Source: Salinicola rhizosphaerae (GTDB taxonomy: Bacteria; Pseudomonadota; Gammaproteobacteria; Pseudomonadales; Halomonadaceae). From it: a DNA stretch of 64,000 bases. The stretch lies in NCBI RefSeq assembly GCF_014652715.1, contig NZ_BMZI01000005.1, positions 97,551-161,550 on the forward strand, in the 5' to 3' direction. Below, one piece after another: positions 18,198-27,726 of the stretch (position 1 is the stretch's first letter; every line of letters starts with the position of its first letter). The translations under genes were made by a program, and so were the position numbers. The notes under the pieces are model-generated. The model was not told the origin of the DNA. It did not search any database and worked only from the letters and a program-made list of their open reading frames with translations.

Positions 18198-19097
18198 ATG
18201 CCATCCAGAACACCCGAGATCGTGCTGCCCGCCACGACCACGGAGACAGCGCTGGCACTGCCCGCCATCGGTCAGGGCACCTGGTACATGGGCGAGAACC
18301 TCGCCCCGCGCCATCAGGAGGTCGATGCCCTGCGCAACGGGCTCGACCTGGGCCTGACACTGCTCGACACCGCGGAAATGTACGCCGACGGTGGCGCGGA
18401 AGAGGTGGTCGGCGAGGCGGTCAAGGGCCGGCGTGACGATGCGTTCATCGTCTCCAAGGTCTATCCATGGAACGCCGGTCGCGATAGCGCCATCGCCGCC
18501 TGTGAGCGCAGTCTGAAGCGCATGCAGCTCGACTGTATCGATCTTTACCTGCTTCACTGGCCCGGCAGCATCCCGCTGGACGAGACCTTCGAAGCGTTCG
18601 AGCGTCTGCGGGATACCGGCAAGATTCGCCGTTTTGGCGTTTCCAACTTCGACGTCGACAACCTGCGGGCGCTGACATCGATTGCCGGTGGCACCGACTG
18701 TGCCACCAATCAGGTTCTCTATCACCTCGGCTCGCGCGGCATCGAGGTCGACGTGATGCCGTGGATGCGCGACCAGCACCTGCCGATCATGGCCTACTGC
18801 CCGCTGGCACAAGGGGGACGTCTGCGCGCCAAGCTGCTCTCGTCGAGCGTCGTCAACGAGATTGCCGAGAAACATGACGCGACGGCAGCGCAGATTCTGC
18901 TGGCCTGGGCGATCCGTCCCGTCAACGGTAATCCCGAGGCCCCGCGCCCGGTCATCGCGATCCCCAAGGCGGCAAGCCGAGAGCACGTCAAGGCCAACGC
19001 CGAGGCGCTGGACATCACGCTCGATCCCCAGGATCTGGATCGGCTCGACGCTGCATTTCCCGCCCCCAGTGAACCGGTCCCGCTCGATATCGTCTGA
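18198..19097 (+). CDS. aldo/keto reductase
   Basis: This 299-residue NADPH-dependent oxidoreductase is a TIM barrel. The catalytic tetrad is recognisable: Asp57 and Tyr62 (LLDTAEMYADGG), Lys87 (IVSKVYPWN) and His120 (LYLLHWPGS). A GVSNFD motif near residue 150 and an IPKA motif near the C-terminus complete the family pattern, closest to YeaE-type reductases. It is divergent from the DUF1415 gene. The natural carbonyl substrate cannot be named. Confidence 0.9.
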   Translation: MPSRTPEIVLPATTTETALALPAIGQGTWYMGENLAPRHQEVDALRNGLDLGLTLLDTAEMYADGGAEEVVGEAVKGRRDDAFIVSKVYPWNAGRDSAIAACERSLKRMQLDCIDLYLLHWPGSIPLDETFEAFERLRDTGKIRRFGVSNFDVDNLRALTSIAGGTDCATNQVLYHLGSRGIEVDVMPWMRDQHLPIMAYCPLAQGGRLRAKLLSSSVVNEIAEKHDATAAQILLAWAIRPVNGNPEAPRPVIAIPKAASREHVKANAEALDITLDPQDLDRLDAAFPAPSEPVPLDIV

Positions 19098-19157
19098 AAA
19101 GCGGGACACCAAACCGACGCCGTGACGCCATTGCCAACGCCCTCCAGGGAGATCGGA

Positions 19158-20261
19158 ATGAACGATGTATCTCGTAACCTAATTGCCGCTTCACAACGTG
19201 TCATGCCCGCCCTCGGCATCGCGCTGAGTACCGGCATTGGCGCCACGATGATCGGCGCGCCGCTGTCGGTCCAGGCCCAGGAGGAGGCCGGCGCCGAGAC
19301 CGAAAGCCGAGACGAGACGCCGCGCTACGGCGCCGAACTGGAAGGCTTCGACTATCCATGGCCAGTGCAACGCTTCGAGTTCACCTCGCAGCGCCAGGCA
19401 CTGCAGATGACCTATTTGGACGTGCCCGCCAAAGATCCGAACGGCAAGACCGTTGTCCTGCTGCACGGCAAGAACTTCTGCGCCGCGACCTGGCAGGACT
19501 CCATCGAACGCTTCACCGAAGCGGGTTATCGGGTCATTGCCCCAGACCAGATCGGGTTCTGCAAGTCGAGCAAGCCCGCGGCGTATCAGTTCAGTCTTCA
19601 TCAGCTCGCGAGTAACACGCATGCCCTGCTCGAGCATCTCGATCTCGATGACATCACCCTCATGGGGCACTCCATGGGCGGCATGCTCGCCAGCCGATAC
19701 GCCTTGATGTATCCCGAGGACACCGACCGACTGGTGCTGGTCAACCCGATCGGGCTGGAAGACTGGAAAGCGATGGGCGTGCCCTACCAGCCGATCGACG
19801 AAGCCTACGCCGCCGAGCAGCAAAAAGACGCCGAGGCCATCCGCGCCTACCAGCAATCGACCTATTACGTTGGTGAATGGGAGCCACGCTATGACCGCTG
19901 GGTCGACATGCTCGCCGGGATGTATGCGGGGGATGGCGGCGACTTGGTCGCCTGGGACCAGACGCTCACGTCGGACATGGTCTTCACCCAACCGGTGATT
20001 CATGAATTCGACGAGATCGAGGTACCTACGCTGCTGTTGATCGGCGAGCGGGACAACACCGCCATCGGCAAGAGCCGCGCCTCGGACGCGGTCAAGAAGA
20101 CGCTCGGCCACTACGACGTGCTGGGCGAGCGTGCAGCCGAGCGCATCCCGCAGGCCGAGCTGGTGGAATTCCCCGAGCTGGGCCACTCGCCGTACATCCA
20201 GCAGCCCGAGCGTTTCCACGAGGCACTGTTCGAAGGCTTGGATCGTCTAGACGCGTCCTGA
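19158..20261 (+). CDS. exported alpha/beta hydrolase
   Basis: This 367-residue alpha/beta-fold hydrolase has a predicted signal peptide of about 40 residues ending in SVQAQ. It carries the oxyanion motif LLHGKNF, the nucleophile elbow GHSMGG (Ser172), an acidic residue region IGERDNT, and the catalytic His in ELGHSPY. ATG 19158 has an AGGGAG-type ribosome site; an in-frame GTG at 19122 is a weaker option. It lies 60 bases after the aldo/keto reductase on the same strand and may be co-transcribed. A periplasmic esterase or epoxide-hydrolase-like role is possible. Confidence 0.85.
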   Translation: MNDVSRNLIAASQRVMPALGIALSTGIGATMIGAPLSVQAQEEAGAETESRDETPRYGAELEGFDYPWPVQRFEFTSQRQALQMTYLDVPAKDPNGKTVVLLHGKNFCAATWQDSIERFTEAGYRVIAPDQIGFCKSSKPAAYQFSLHQLASNTHALLEHLDLDDITLMGHSMGGMLASRYALMYPEDTDRLVLVNPIGLEDWKAMGVPYQPIDEAYAAEQQKDAEAIRAYQQSTYYVGEWEPRYDRWVDMLAGMYAGDGGDLVAWDQTLTSDMVFTQPVIHEFDEIEVPTLLLIGERDNTAIGKSRASDAVKKTLGHYDVLGERAAERIPQAELVEFPELGHSPYIQQPERFHEALFEGLDRLDAS

Positions 20262-20282
20262 TCACCCAAGCGTCCTGCTCGT

Positions 20283-21032
20283 TTACAGGGGCAGCCGTCC
20301 ACTCTCGCGCACTTCGCCCCGGCGCGAGGCGAGCCGATCCGCCAGCCGGGTCGGCTCCGGCAGCTTGGTCTTGCCCAGGCACGCCGTGACCCAATCGACC
20401 GCGGTTTCCAGCGAAACCCGATGTCCACCGGAGATGAACAGCGGCTTCACGTTCTCCCGCGAGCGCAGAACCGCGCCGATGGTCACGCGGTCTCCTTCGA
20501 CGATGCCGATATCGGCGGGATCCTCCGGCCGGCGACGATCGGTCAACGGTGTCCAATGCCCCTTTTCCTCCGGCACGTCACCGAACCGGCCGCAGAGCCG
20601 GCTCTTGCCCACGCCAATGGTCGGCAGGTCGAGCCACAGTCCCAGATGCGAAGCGATCCCCAATCGGCGTGGATGCGCAATGCCCTGGCCGTCGATCATG
20701 ATCAGGTCAGGCCAGCGTGACAATCGCGAAAATGCGCCGAGGGCGGCCGGAATCTCCCGAAACGATAGAAGCCCCGGCACATAGGGCATTCGCGTCGGTT
20801 CTCGGTGGACGATCTGTTCGACCAGCGTCAGCGAGGGCCACTCGAGCAGGATTAATGCCGCCCGCGTGATCTCGCCCCCGTCCTCGAAACCGATGTCCAT
20901 ACCCGCGATCGTGCTCACCTCGCCCAGCCGGTCCTCACGTTGGATCTTTGGGGCGAGGCGCTTCTGCAGCGCGATCGCCGCTTCCGGCATCAGATTCCAT
21001 TCGTGCAGTGCTGGCGTTGGCAAGTCTGGCAT
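20283..21032 (-). CDS. nfi: endonuclease V (deoxyinosine 3' endonuclease)
   Basis: This 249-residue DNA repair nuclease nicks near deoxyinosine. The Nfi motifs are clear: an early metal-binding Asp in GMDIGFEDGG, the PYVPGLLSFRE segment, DGQGIAHPRRLGIASHLG and GVGKSRL. A GAGAGG ribosome site precedes ATG 21030-21032. It is convergent with the alpha/beta hydrolase and divergent from sbcD. Residues 1-30 are a little longer than in E. coli Nfi. The C-terminal tail is basic (RLASRRGEVRES). Confidence 0.93.
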   Translation of the reverse strand: MPDLPTPALHEWNLMPEAAIALQKRLAPKIQREDRLGEVSTIAGMDIGFEDGGEITRAALILLEWPSLTLVEQIVHREPTRMPYVPGLLSFREIPAALGAFSRLSRWPDLIMIDGQGIAHPRRLGIASHLGLWLDLPTIGVGKSRLCGRFGDVPEEKGHWTPLTDRRRPEDPADIGIVEGDRVTIGAVLRSRENVKPLFISGGHRVSLETAVDWVTACLGKTKLPEPTRLADRLASRRGEVRESGRLPL

Positions 21033-21272
21033 GGCGACCTCTCCGAATTGGTGGTGTGAATAGTGTCAGGCGGCACTGAATGACCTGCCGAAAGCGTAAC
21101 GCGAACGACGCGACTCATTGGGGATGCAGAGTCCATGCAGGTATCCATGCATTGGCTATGGCTACCAAAGGCTAGGTGGCCGTTCCGACGACTGCCAAGC
21201 CGATCTTCCCCTCGCGCTCCGGCACGTTACACTGTGGCGCTCGTTCACTCGTCATTCGCATCGGGCCTTGCC

Positions 21273-22499
21273 GTGAAAATCATCCACACCGCCGACTGGC
21301 ATCTTGGGCAATCCTTTCACGGCCAGGAGCGTCACGCCGAGCATCGCGCCTTTCTCGACTGGCTGCTGGCGACGCTCGAGACGCGCCGACCGGACGCGCT
21401 GCTGATCGCCGGCGATGTCTTCGACGTGGTCAATCCCTCGCTACGTGCCCAGGAACTGCTCTACGACTTCATCGTCAATGCCCACGCCGCCCTGCCGGAC
21501 CTGCAGATCGTGATGATCGCCGGCAATCACGACAGCGGGTCGCGGATCGAGCTGCCGGCACCATTGATGAAAAGCCTCAACGCGCACGCGCTGGGGCGCG
21601 TGCACTGGCTCGACGATGGCCGTCTCGACAGCGATCACCTGCTCGTGCCGCTGCACGATGCCGACGGCCAGCTCGTCACCTGGTGTCTGGCTCTGCCCTT
21701 CCTGCGGCCGGCAGAGGTCACCGGCGGCGAGATCGACGACTACCGGGACGGCATCGCCAACGTGCACCGTGAACTGATCGAGGTGGCACAGTCGCGGCGC
21801 CAGCCCGGGCAGGCGTTGATCGCCATGAGCCACGCGCATCTACAGGGCGCGGCGGTCTCGGAGGCGAGCGAGCGACCCATCGTGATCGGCGGCGAAGAGG
21901 CGGTGTCGGCGGCGCTATTTCCGCCGTCGATCGCGTATGTGGCTCTCGGCCATCTGCACAAACCGCAGCAGGTCGGCGAATCGAGAATCCGTTATAGCGG
22001 CTCGCCGTTGCCACTGGATTTCAGCGAAAGTCACTATCCGCATCAGGTCCTCGAGGTAACGCTCGCCGGCGAACAGCTCGAGACCATCGAGTCGCTGGCG
22101 ATTCCACGCCACGTCGCCCTAGTGCGCGTCGGTCCGGATGGCGCCGACGCCGTCGAAGCGGCCATCGCCGCTCTCGAAACGGACCCGAACCTGCCGCGCG
22201 AGCGCTGGCCCTGGCTGGAAGTTCGGGTCGACCTCGACACGCCGCGCCCCGATCTGCGGGCGCGCCTCGAAGCCGCCGTCGGCGACAAACCCCTTCGTCT
22301 GCTGCGCATCCACAGCCGCTACCCCAACGCCACGAGCGACAGCGATACCGCCGCCACGGTCGATCTCGAGTCACTCACACCCGGAGAAATCTTCGAACGT
22401 ACCTGGCAGAGCCGCTACGGTGAGGCGCCGTCGGCCGAGGTTGCGCGGGACTTCGCCGCGCTCGTCCAGCAGGTCCAGGATCAGGAGCGCGATGCATGA
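21273..22499 (+). CDS. sbcD: exonuclease subunit SbcD (Mre11-like)
   Basis: This 408-residue nuclease subunit of SbcCD cleaves hairpins and processes double-strand ends. Metallophosphoesterase motifs are present: Asp8 and His10 (HTADWHLG), Asp48 (AGDVFD), Asn85-His86 (AGNHDSG) and a later GHLHKPQ. The start is GTG 21273 (VKIIHTADWH); the frame extends to an ATG at 21135 but that portion has no similarity. Its 3' end overlaps sbcC as ATGA. Confidence 0.94.
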   Translation: MKIIHTADWHLGQSFHGQERHAEHRAFLDWLLATLETRRPDALLIAGDVFDVVNPSLRAQELLYDFIVNAHAALPDLQIVMIAGNHDSGSRIELPAPLMKSLNAHALGRVHWLDDGRLDSDHLLVPLHDADGQLVTWCLALPFLRPAEVTGGEIDDYRDGIANVHRELIEVAQSRRQPGQALIAMSHAHLQGAAVSEASERPIVIGGEEAVSAALFPPSIAYVALGHLHKPQQVGESRIRYSGSPLPLDFSESHYPHQVLEVTLAGEQLETIESLAIPRHVALVRVGPDGADAVEAAIAALETDPNLPRERWPWLEVRVDLDTPRPDLRARLEAAVGDKPLRLLRIHSRYPNATSDSDTAATVDLESLTPGEIFERTWQSRYGEAPSAEVARDFAALVQQVQDQERDA

Positions 22500-25400
22500 A
22501 AATTCTCGCCATCCGTCTCGAGAACCTCGCTTCGCTGGCGGGCCATCATGAACTCGACTTCACCGCGCCGCCGCTGGCCGACCAGGGGCTATTCGCCATC
22601 ACCGGGCCGACCGGTGCCGGCAAGAGCACGCTGCTGGATGCGCTCTGTCTGTCGCTATACGGCAGCACGCCCAGACTACGCCAGGCACCATCGCGAGACT
22701 CGCAGGTCGCCGATGTGAAGCAGGATACGCTGGCCACGGCCGACGCTCGCACGCTCCTGCGCCGGGGAGCCGCCAGCGGCTTCGCCGAGGTCGACTTCCT
22801 TGGGCGAGACGGCACCCGTTACCGCGCGCGCTGGGCAGTCCGCCGCGCGCGTGACAAGGTCGACGGCAGTCTGCAGAAGGCCGAGCAGTCGCTGACCGAT
22901 CTCGACAGCGGTCGCGTACTGACCGCCCAGAAGCGCGAGTTCGACAGACTGCTGCCGGAGCGCCTGGGGCTCTCCTTCGACCAGTTCACCCGCGCGGTGC
23001 TGCTGGCCCAGAGTGAATTCGCCGCCTTCCTCAAGGCCGACGATAACGCCCGCAGCGAATTGCTCGAACGCCTGACCGACACCCAGCACTACTCCGCGAT
23101 ATCGATAGCGGCCCATGCCCGCGTTCGTGAAGCCCGTCTCCAGCTCGAAACCCTCGATGCCCGGCTTGCCGATGCCTTGCCGGTGGACGACGAGGCCCGC
23201 CTTCAGCTCGAGCAGGATGCCGCTGCCGAGGAATCGGCGCTGAATCAGCTGCTGTCACGTATCGCGAAGCACCAACGCGAGTCCACCGAGCTCGAGCGCG
23301 AAGCCGACATGGCGAAGACCTGGCAAGCGGCACAAGACGCTCTGCGGCGTGCCGAGTCCGACTGCCACGCCCGCGAGGACGACCGGCGCACGCTCGATCA
23401 GCTGCAAGCGCTGGCGCCATGGCGAGAGCGCGCGCAGCGCCGCCAGAGTCTGCAACGAACACTGGCGCACCGGGACGAGGAACTCAGCCGCACGCAGGAG
23501 GCACTCTCCCGCGGCGAGCAGGAGGCCGAAGCGCTGGCGGCCGACTGTGCGGCCGCAACGGCGGCGCGCGACGACGCGGAGACCGCCTACCATGCCGACC
23601 AGCCGCGCCTGGAAGACGCCCGTCGACTGAGCTCGACACTCGAGCGCCAGCGCCAGCAGCTCGCGCAGCAGCAGGAAGTCCGTCGCCAGCTCGATGAAGA
23701 GATCGCGGCGGATCGCCAGCGCTTCGAGGCGCTGACGTCAGAGCGACAGCGAATCGATCGTGAACTCGACGAGCAACGCCTGGCGCTCGCGCGCCTGCTG
23801 GCCGAATGCACCGATCAGACGATGGCCGCGCACGCCACGCCGGAAACGCTGAGAGACAGGCTCAACGCACGCCGCGAGGCCGCCCAGACATCGCTGAGCG
23901 AACTGCAGACGCTGGCGCAGGCGTGGCAGGCGGTGGCGCAGATCGAGGAAGACACGGCGTCGTTGCGGCAGCGGCTGCTTCAAGAACGGGGCCGTCTTGC
24001 CCAGCTCGAGCACGATGGCCGGCAAGCGAAGGCCACGCTGACAGCACAGGAGATCGCAGCGCAACACGTCAGCGAGCAGATCGAGCTGGCTCGCGCCGCG
24101 CGCAGCGACAGCGTCGAGCGTCTGCGCCGCCTGCTGCACGACGACGCCCCCTGCCCCGTCTGCGGCAGTGTCGACCATCCTTACCTCGACGACCCCGAGG
24201 CGACGCCGCCGATGCCGCCGGAAGAGGCGCTACTGGCGGCGATCGAAACTCAGGAGCAGGAGCAGCTCGCGAGCCAGGCGAGTCAGCTCGAAGCCGCTCG
24301 TGAGCGACATCATCAGCTCGGCGCCGAATGGCGCGCCTGTCGTGACGGCCTCAACACGCTGGAGCCGCAGCTGGCAGCATTGACGCCGCGTCGACAAGCC
24401 GCCAACGACGCGCTCGAGGCCCTGCCACAGGCGCAGGCCCTGCGAGAGGCCGAGGCCCCCGAGACCTGGCTGCGCGACCGGCGCGAACAATGGCAGGCTG
24501 ACTACGCGCAATCCAGCGAACAGCTATCCCGCCTTGACGCCATCGAAAAAGCGCAGCGCCCCCGCGAGGCCGAGCGTCAGCGCAGTGCGCTGGCGCTCGG
24601 CAAGCTCGAAGAGCGACTGACGCTATCACGCCAGCGCCTCGCGGCGCTGGACGAGACACTGCCGGCACTGACCCACGCCAGCGAAGAAAGCGGCCAGGCA
24701 TTGCAGGCAGCACTGGGCGAACATGCGTCGACCGCAGCCTGGCAGGCGGTGTTGGAAGGGCGCCGGCGCGAGGCCCAGCAGCGCCTGGAGTCACATCAGG
24801 CGCGCTGGCAGACAGCGTCGCAGGCACAGGCCCAGCGCCAGCAGCAGTTCGCCGACCAGCAGCAGCGCCAGCAGGAAGAGCGACGGGAATTCGACGAGCT
24901 GGATCACCAGTGGCAGGCATGGCGTTCGGCTCAGTCGGCGCTGAGCGACGCGCGTATCGAGGCACTGCTGGCCTGGCAAGACGCGGCTATCGAGCAGCTC
25001 GGTGAAACGCTGGCGCGTCTGGACCGCCAGCGCGAGAACGCGCTGATCACGCGAGACGAGCGCCGTCGCACGCTAGTGGCGCAACGTCGAGCGCTGGTGG
25101 CCGGCACCGAGGATAAAGACTCTCTCGATAAGGCCTCTCTCGATAAAGACTCTCTCGATGACGACACGCTGCTCGCCGACGCCACGGGACAGCAGTTGGC
25201 CCAGCGCCTCGAGAGCCTTCAGCGGCAGACCCAAGAGCTCGAGCAGCAGCGGGAAAGCCAGCAGGAGCAGCGCGATAGTGCTCAGCACCGATTGCGCGAG
25301 GATGATCGCCGTCGCAAGGCCCAGCGAGAGGGCGCCAGCGAACGCGAGGCAGCAGCGAACGAGCTTCATCGCTGGAAACGCATCGGCGATCTGATCGGCA

Positions 25401-25870
25401 GCGCCGACGGCAAGGCCTTCCGGCGAATCGCACAGGCCTACAACCTCGATCATCTGTTGACCCACGCCAATCAGCACCTGCACGCGCTGACGCCCCGCTA
25501 TCGACTGATCCGGGGCGGCAGCGACCTGGGTATTCTGGTGATCGATGGCGATATGGCCGACGAGCGCCGCTCGGTGCATTCGCTCTCCGGCGGCGAGACC
25601 TTTCTGGTCTCGCTGGCACTCGCGCTGGGGCTGGCTTCCATGGCCTCTCACCAGCTGGCCATCGAATCGCTGTTCATCGACGAAGGCTTCGGCAGTCTGG
25701 ATTCACAGTCGCTGGCGCTCGCCATGGATGCACTCGACGGCCTGCAGGCGCAGGGACGCCGGGTCGGGATCATCTCCCATGTCCAGGAGATGCACGAGCG
25801 CATCCCGCTGCAGATTCGCGTCGAACCGGCCGGCAATGGTGCCAGCCAGCTATCGCTGAGACGCGCATGA
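22496..25870 (+). CDS. sbcC: exonuclease subunit SbcC (Rad50-like ATPase)
   Basis: This 1124-residue SMC-like ATPase partners SbcD. Walker A GPTGAGKST lies at residues 37-45; two long Arg/Glu/Gln/Ala-rich coiled coils flank a CPVC zinc hook at 553-556, near the centre as expected. The ABC signature LSGGETFLVS lies near residue 1030 and Walker B LFIDEGFGSLD near 1060. An in-frame 15-bp tandem repeat (25112-25171) adds KDSLD/KASLD units between the second coiled coil segments, which looks like a local expansion. Confidence 0.95.
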   Translation: MKILAIRLENLASLAGHHELDFTAPPLADQGLFAITGPTGAGKSTLLDALCLSLYGSTPRLRQAPSRDSQVADVKQDTLATADARTLLRRGAASGFAEVDFLGRDGTRYRARWAVRRARDKVDGSLQKAEQSLTDLDSGRVLTAQKREFDRLLPERLGLSFDQFTRAVLLAQSEFAAFLKADDNARSELLERLTDTQHYSAISIAAHARVREARLQLETLDARLADALPVDDEARLQLEQDAAAEESALNQLLSRIAKHQRESTELEREADMAKTWQAAQDALRRAESDCHAREDDRRTLDQLQALAPWRERAQRRQSLQRTLAHRDEELSRTQEALSRGEQEAEALAADCAAATAARDDAETAYHADQPRLEDARRLSSTLERQRQQLAQQQEVRRQLDEEIAADRQRFEALTSERQRIDRELDEQRLALARLLAECTDQTMAAHATPETLRDRLNARREAAQTSLSELQTLAQAWQAVAQIEEDTASLRQRLLQERGRLAQLEHDGRQAKATLTAQEIAAQHVSEQIELARAARSDSVERLRRLLHDDAPCPVCGSVDHPYLDDPEATPPMPPEEALLAAIETQEQEQLASQASQLEAARERHHQLGAEWRACRDGLNTLEPQLAALTPRRQAANDALEALPQAQALREAEAPETWLRDRREQWQADYAQSSEQLSRLDAIEKAQRPREAERQRSALALGKLEERLTLSRQRLAALDETLPALTHASEESGQALQAALGEHASTAAWQAVLEGRRREAQQRLESHQARWQTASQAQAQRQQQFADQQQRQQEERREFDELDHQWQAWRSAQSALSDARIEALLAWQDAAIEQLGETLARLDRQRENALITRDERRRTLVAQRRALVAGTEDKDSLDKASLDKDSLDDDTLLADATGQQLAQRLESLQRQTQELEQQRESQQEQRDSAQHRLREDDRRRKAQREGASEREAAANELHRWKRIGDLIGSADGKAFRRIAQAYNLDHLLTHANQHLHALTPRYRLIRGGSDLGILVIDGDMADERRSVHSLSGGETFLVSLALALGLASMASHQLAIESLFIDEGFGSLDSQSLALAMDALDGLQAQGRRVGIISHVQEMHERIPLQIRVEPAGNGASQLSLRRA
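25112..25171 (+). repeat. 15-bp in-frame tandem repeat inside sbcC
   Basis: There are three near-identical units of GATAAAGACTCTCTC (the middle one GATAAGGCCTCTCTC) followed by a degenerate fourth unit. They encode DKDSL-DKASL-DKDSL-DDDTL. The segment is AT-richer than the rest of the gene and interrupts the coiled coil. Confidence 0.9.
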
Positions 25871-25900
25871 GCGATCCAGCGCCTCCGGTCAACCTCCGGG

Positions 25901-25940
25901 TTCTTTCACCCAAAGTTCGGCTTCTTTCACCCAAAGTTCG
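25901..25940. repeat. two copies of a 19-base sequence, 21-base period
   Basis: TTCTTTCACCCAAAGTTCG occurs at 25901-25919 and again at 25922-25940, 30 bases after the sbcC stop. The exact duplication with a two-helical-turn period suggests either a slipped duplication or paired binding sites. Confidence 0.85.
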
Positions 25941-26244
25941 AGTGAACAGGATACGGCGCTCCGCCCGAGCGATGCCAAGGCGATTTTCACGAGACGCGAT
26001 GCGAACGGCGCAACCCGTCAAACCCTATTGAGCACGATATTTAGCAGGCTTTTTATCATTAGACTTTGGTCTACTTATTGACCCGAAACCTTTCTCCACA
26101 ACCTTTCATATTGGAAAGAAAGCCGCGGAAAATCGGTAGCATGTCGCGATCGAAAAATCCCGTGAAACCAACATCAAATGCCGAAAAAGCGCGCCGCCTT
26201 GGCAGATTAAAATACCGGCAAAAACCTTTCTAATCAGTAATTTT

Positions 26245-26258
26245 TTACAATATTGTAA
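26245..26258. promoter_or_regulatory. perfect palindrome, candidate operator of the CitMHS gene
   Basis: TTACAATATTGTAA is a perfect 14-bp palindrome about 95 bases upstream of the transporter start, in the AT-rich leader. Such a dyad could be an operator for a dimeric regulator. No adjacent regulator gene identifies the protein. Confidence 0.4.
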
Positions 26259-26353
26259 GAGTTGCCGAGACAAATCACGCCTGACTACTATCCAGCCGAT
26301 TTCCCTCATATCGCTACCCCTGCGGTGGGATATGCCTGTCGCTGGAGGCTCAA

Positions 26354-27649
26354 TTGCTGACGATCATTGGTCTGGGCATCATCATTGCCATCGTGGCACT
26401 TTTGTTGACGGAACGCGTCACTCCCATTATCGCGCTGTCGATGGTGCCGCTGATCGGCGCCCTGATTGCGGGATTCGGTATAGGTGATATCGCCGGCTTC
26501 TTCGAAACCGGATTGGAGGACGTCACCGATGTCGCGGTGATGTTCATCTTCGCGATTCTCTTCTTCGGCGTGCTGCAGGACGTCGGTCTCTTCGATCCAC
26601 TGATCAACCGTGTCGTAGCACTGACGCGAGGCAACGTCATCGCCGTCGCCATGGGTACCGGCGTGATCGGCACCGTGGCACATCTGGATGGCTCCGGCGC
26701 CTCGACCTTCCTGATCTCGGTGCCCGCGCTGCTGCCGCTCTACAGGCGGCTGCGCATGAGCCCCTATCTGCTGCTGCTGATCGTCTCGGCGAGTATCGGC
26801 ATCATGAACCTGGTGCCCTGGGCGGGTCCGATCGGCCGGGCGGCGGCGGTCACCAATATCAGCCCGACCGAACTCTGGCGCGGCATGCTGCCCGTGCAGA
26901 TCGCCGGCTTCGTGATTCTGATGGTCTTCGCGGCGCTGCTGGGGCTACGCGAACAGCGCCGAATCGCCAGACTGCCCGCCAGCGAAGACGTCCCCACCTC
27001 GGCCGAGGTCATCAACGAGGCCGAGAACAACAAGGCGTTGCCGCCGAAATTCTGGCTCAACCTTGCCATCGCGATCGTCACCATCGGCGTACTCGCTTCC
27101 GGCATTCTGCCGCCAGCCTATGCCTTCATGATCGCGCTTGGGGTGGTTCTGCTGGTCAACTTCCCCAAGCCGAGCCAACAGATGGAGCGCATCAAGGCGC
27201 ACGCGGCCGGGGCGCTGATGATGGCGTCGATCATCAGCGCCGCCGGCGCGTTCCTGGGCATTCTCTCGGGTACCGGCATGCTGGAGTCGATCGCGACCGA
27301 CCTGGCCCAGGTACTGCCGCAGTCGATGGTGCCCTATCTGCATCTGGTGATCGGCGTCTTCGGCGTACCGCTGGACATGCTGACCAGCACCGACGCCTAC
27401 TACTTCGCGCTGCTGCCGGTGGTCGAACAGGTCACCTCGACCCAGGGTATCCCGCCGGATCAGGTCGTCTACGCCATGGCGATCGGTAACAACGTCGGCA
27501 AGATGATCAGCCCCTTCTCGCCGGCCATGTGGCTCGCCCTTGGACTGGCCGGCGCCGAAATGGGTCGTCACATCCGCTACTCGTTCTTCCTGCTGTGGCT
27601 GTTCAGCCTCGTCATGCTCGGCTTTGCCTACCTGCTGGGCGTGGTCTAG
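26354..27649 (+). CDS. CitMHS-type (citrate/divalent metal:H+ symporter) transporter
   Basis: This is a 431-residue inner-membrane transporter of about 12 helices in the CitMHS/ion transporter group. It has the GTVAHLDGSGASTFLIS region near residue 110 and NLVPWAGPIGRAA near residue 155, typical of citrate-metal symporters. Translation starts at TTG 26354 with GGAGG 5 bases upstream. It is monocistronic: a strong hairpin follows the stop. Citrate or another di/tricarboxylate complexed with Mg or Ca is the likely cargo; exact specificity is unknown. Confidence 0.85.
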   Translation: MLTIIGLGIIIAIVALLLTERVTPIIALSMVPLIGALIAGFGIGDIAGFFETGLEDVTDVAVMFIFAILFFGVLQDVGLFDPLINRVVALTRGNVIAVAMGTGVIGTVAHLDGSGASTFLISVPALLPLYRRLRMSPYLLLLIVSASIGIMNLVPWAGPIGRAAAVTNISPTELWRGMLPVQIAGFVILMVFAALLGLREQRRIARLPASEDVPTSAEVINEAENNKALPPKFWLNLAIAIVTIGVLASGILPPAYAFMIALGVVLLVNFPKPSQQMERIKAHAAGALMMASIISAAGAFLGILSGTGMLESIATDLAQVLPQSMVPYLHLVIGVFGVPLDMLTSTDAYYFALLPVVEQVTSTQGIPPDQVVYAMAIGNNVGKMISPFSPAMWLALGLAGAEMGRHIRYSFFLLWLFSLVMLGFAYLLGVV

Positions 27650-27663
27650 CCGAGAGGTCTCTC

Positions 27664-27701
27664 GCGCAAGCCCGTGCCAACGGCACGGGCTTGCGTTCTT
27701 T
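27664..27701 (+). terminator. intrinsic terminator after the CitMHS gene
   Basis: A 14-15 bp GC-rich stem (CGCAAGCCCGTGCC with GGCACGGGCTTGCG) closes the 3-base loop AAC, followed by TTCTTTC. It lies 15 bases after the transporter stop and about 30 bases before the end of the convergent wrbA, so it may serve both. Confidence 0.85.
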
Positions 27702-27726
27702 CACCCACCTTGCGCGATCGCCAGGA

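Larger units (their letters stand above)
25871..26353. other. 483-base AT-richer intergenic region upstream of the CitMHS gene
   Basis: No coding sequence is convincing here. It holds a 21-bp tandem repeat (25901-25940), an AT-rich block (about 26030-26260) that contrasts with the GC-rich surroundings, and a perfect 14-bp palindrome (26245-26258). The promoter and operator of the downstream transporter are probably within it; I could not place -35/-10 boxes with confidence. Confidence 0.6.
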
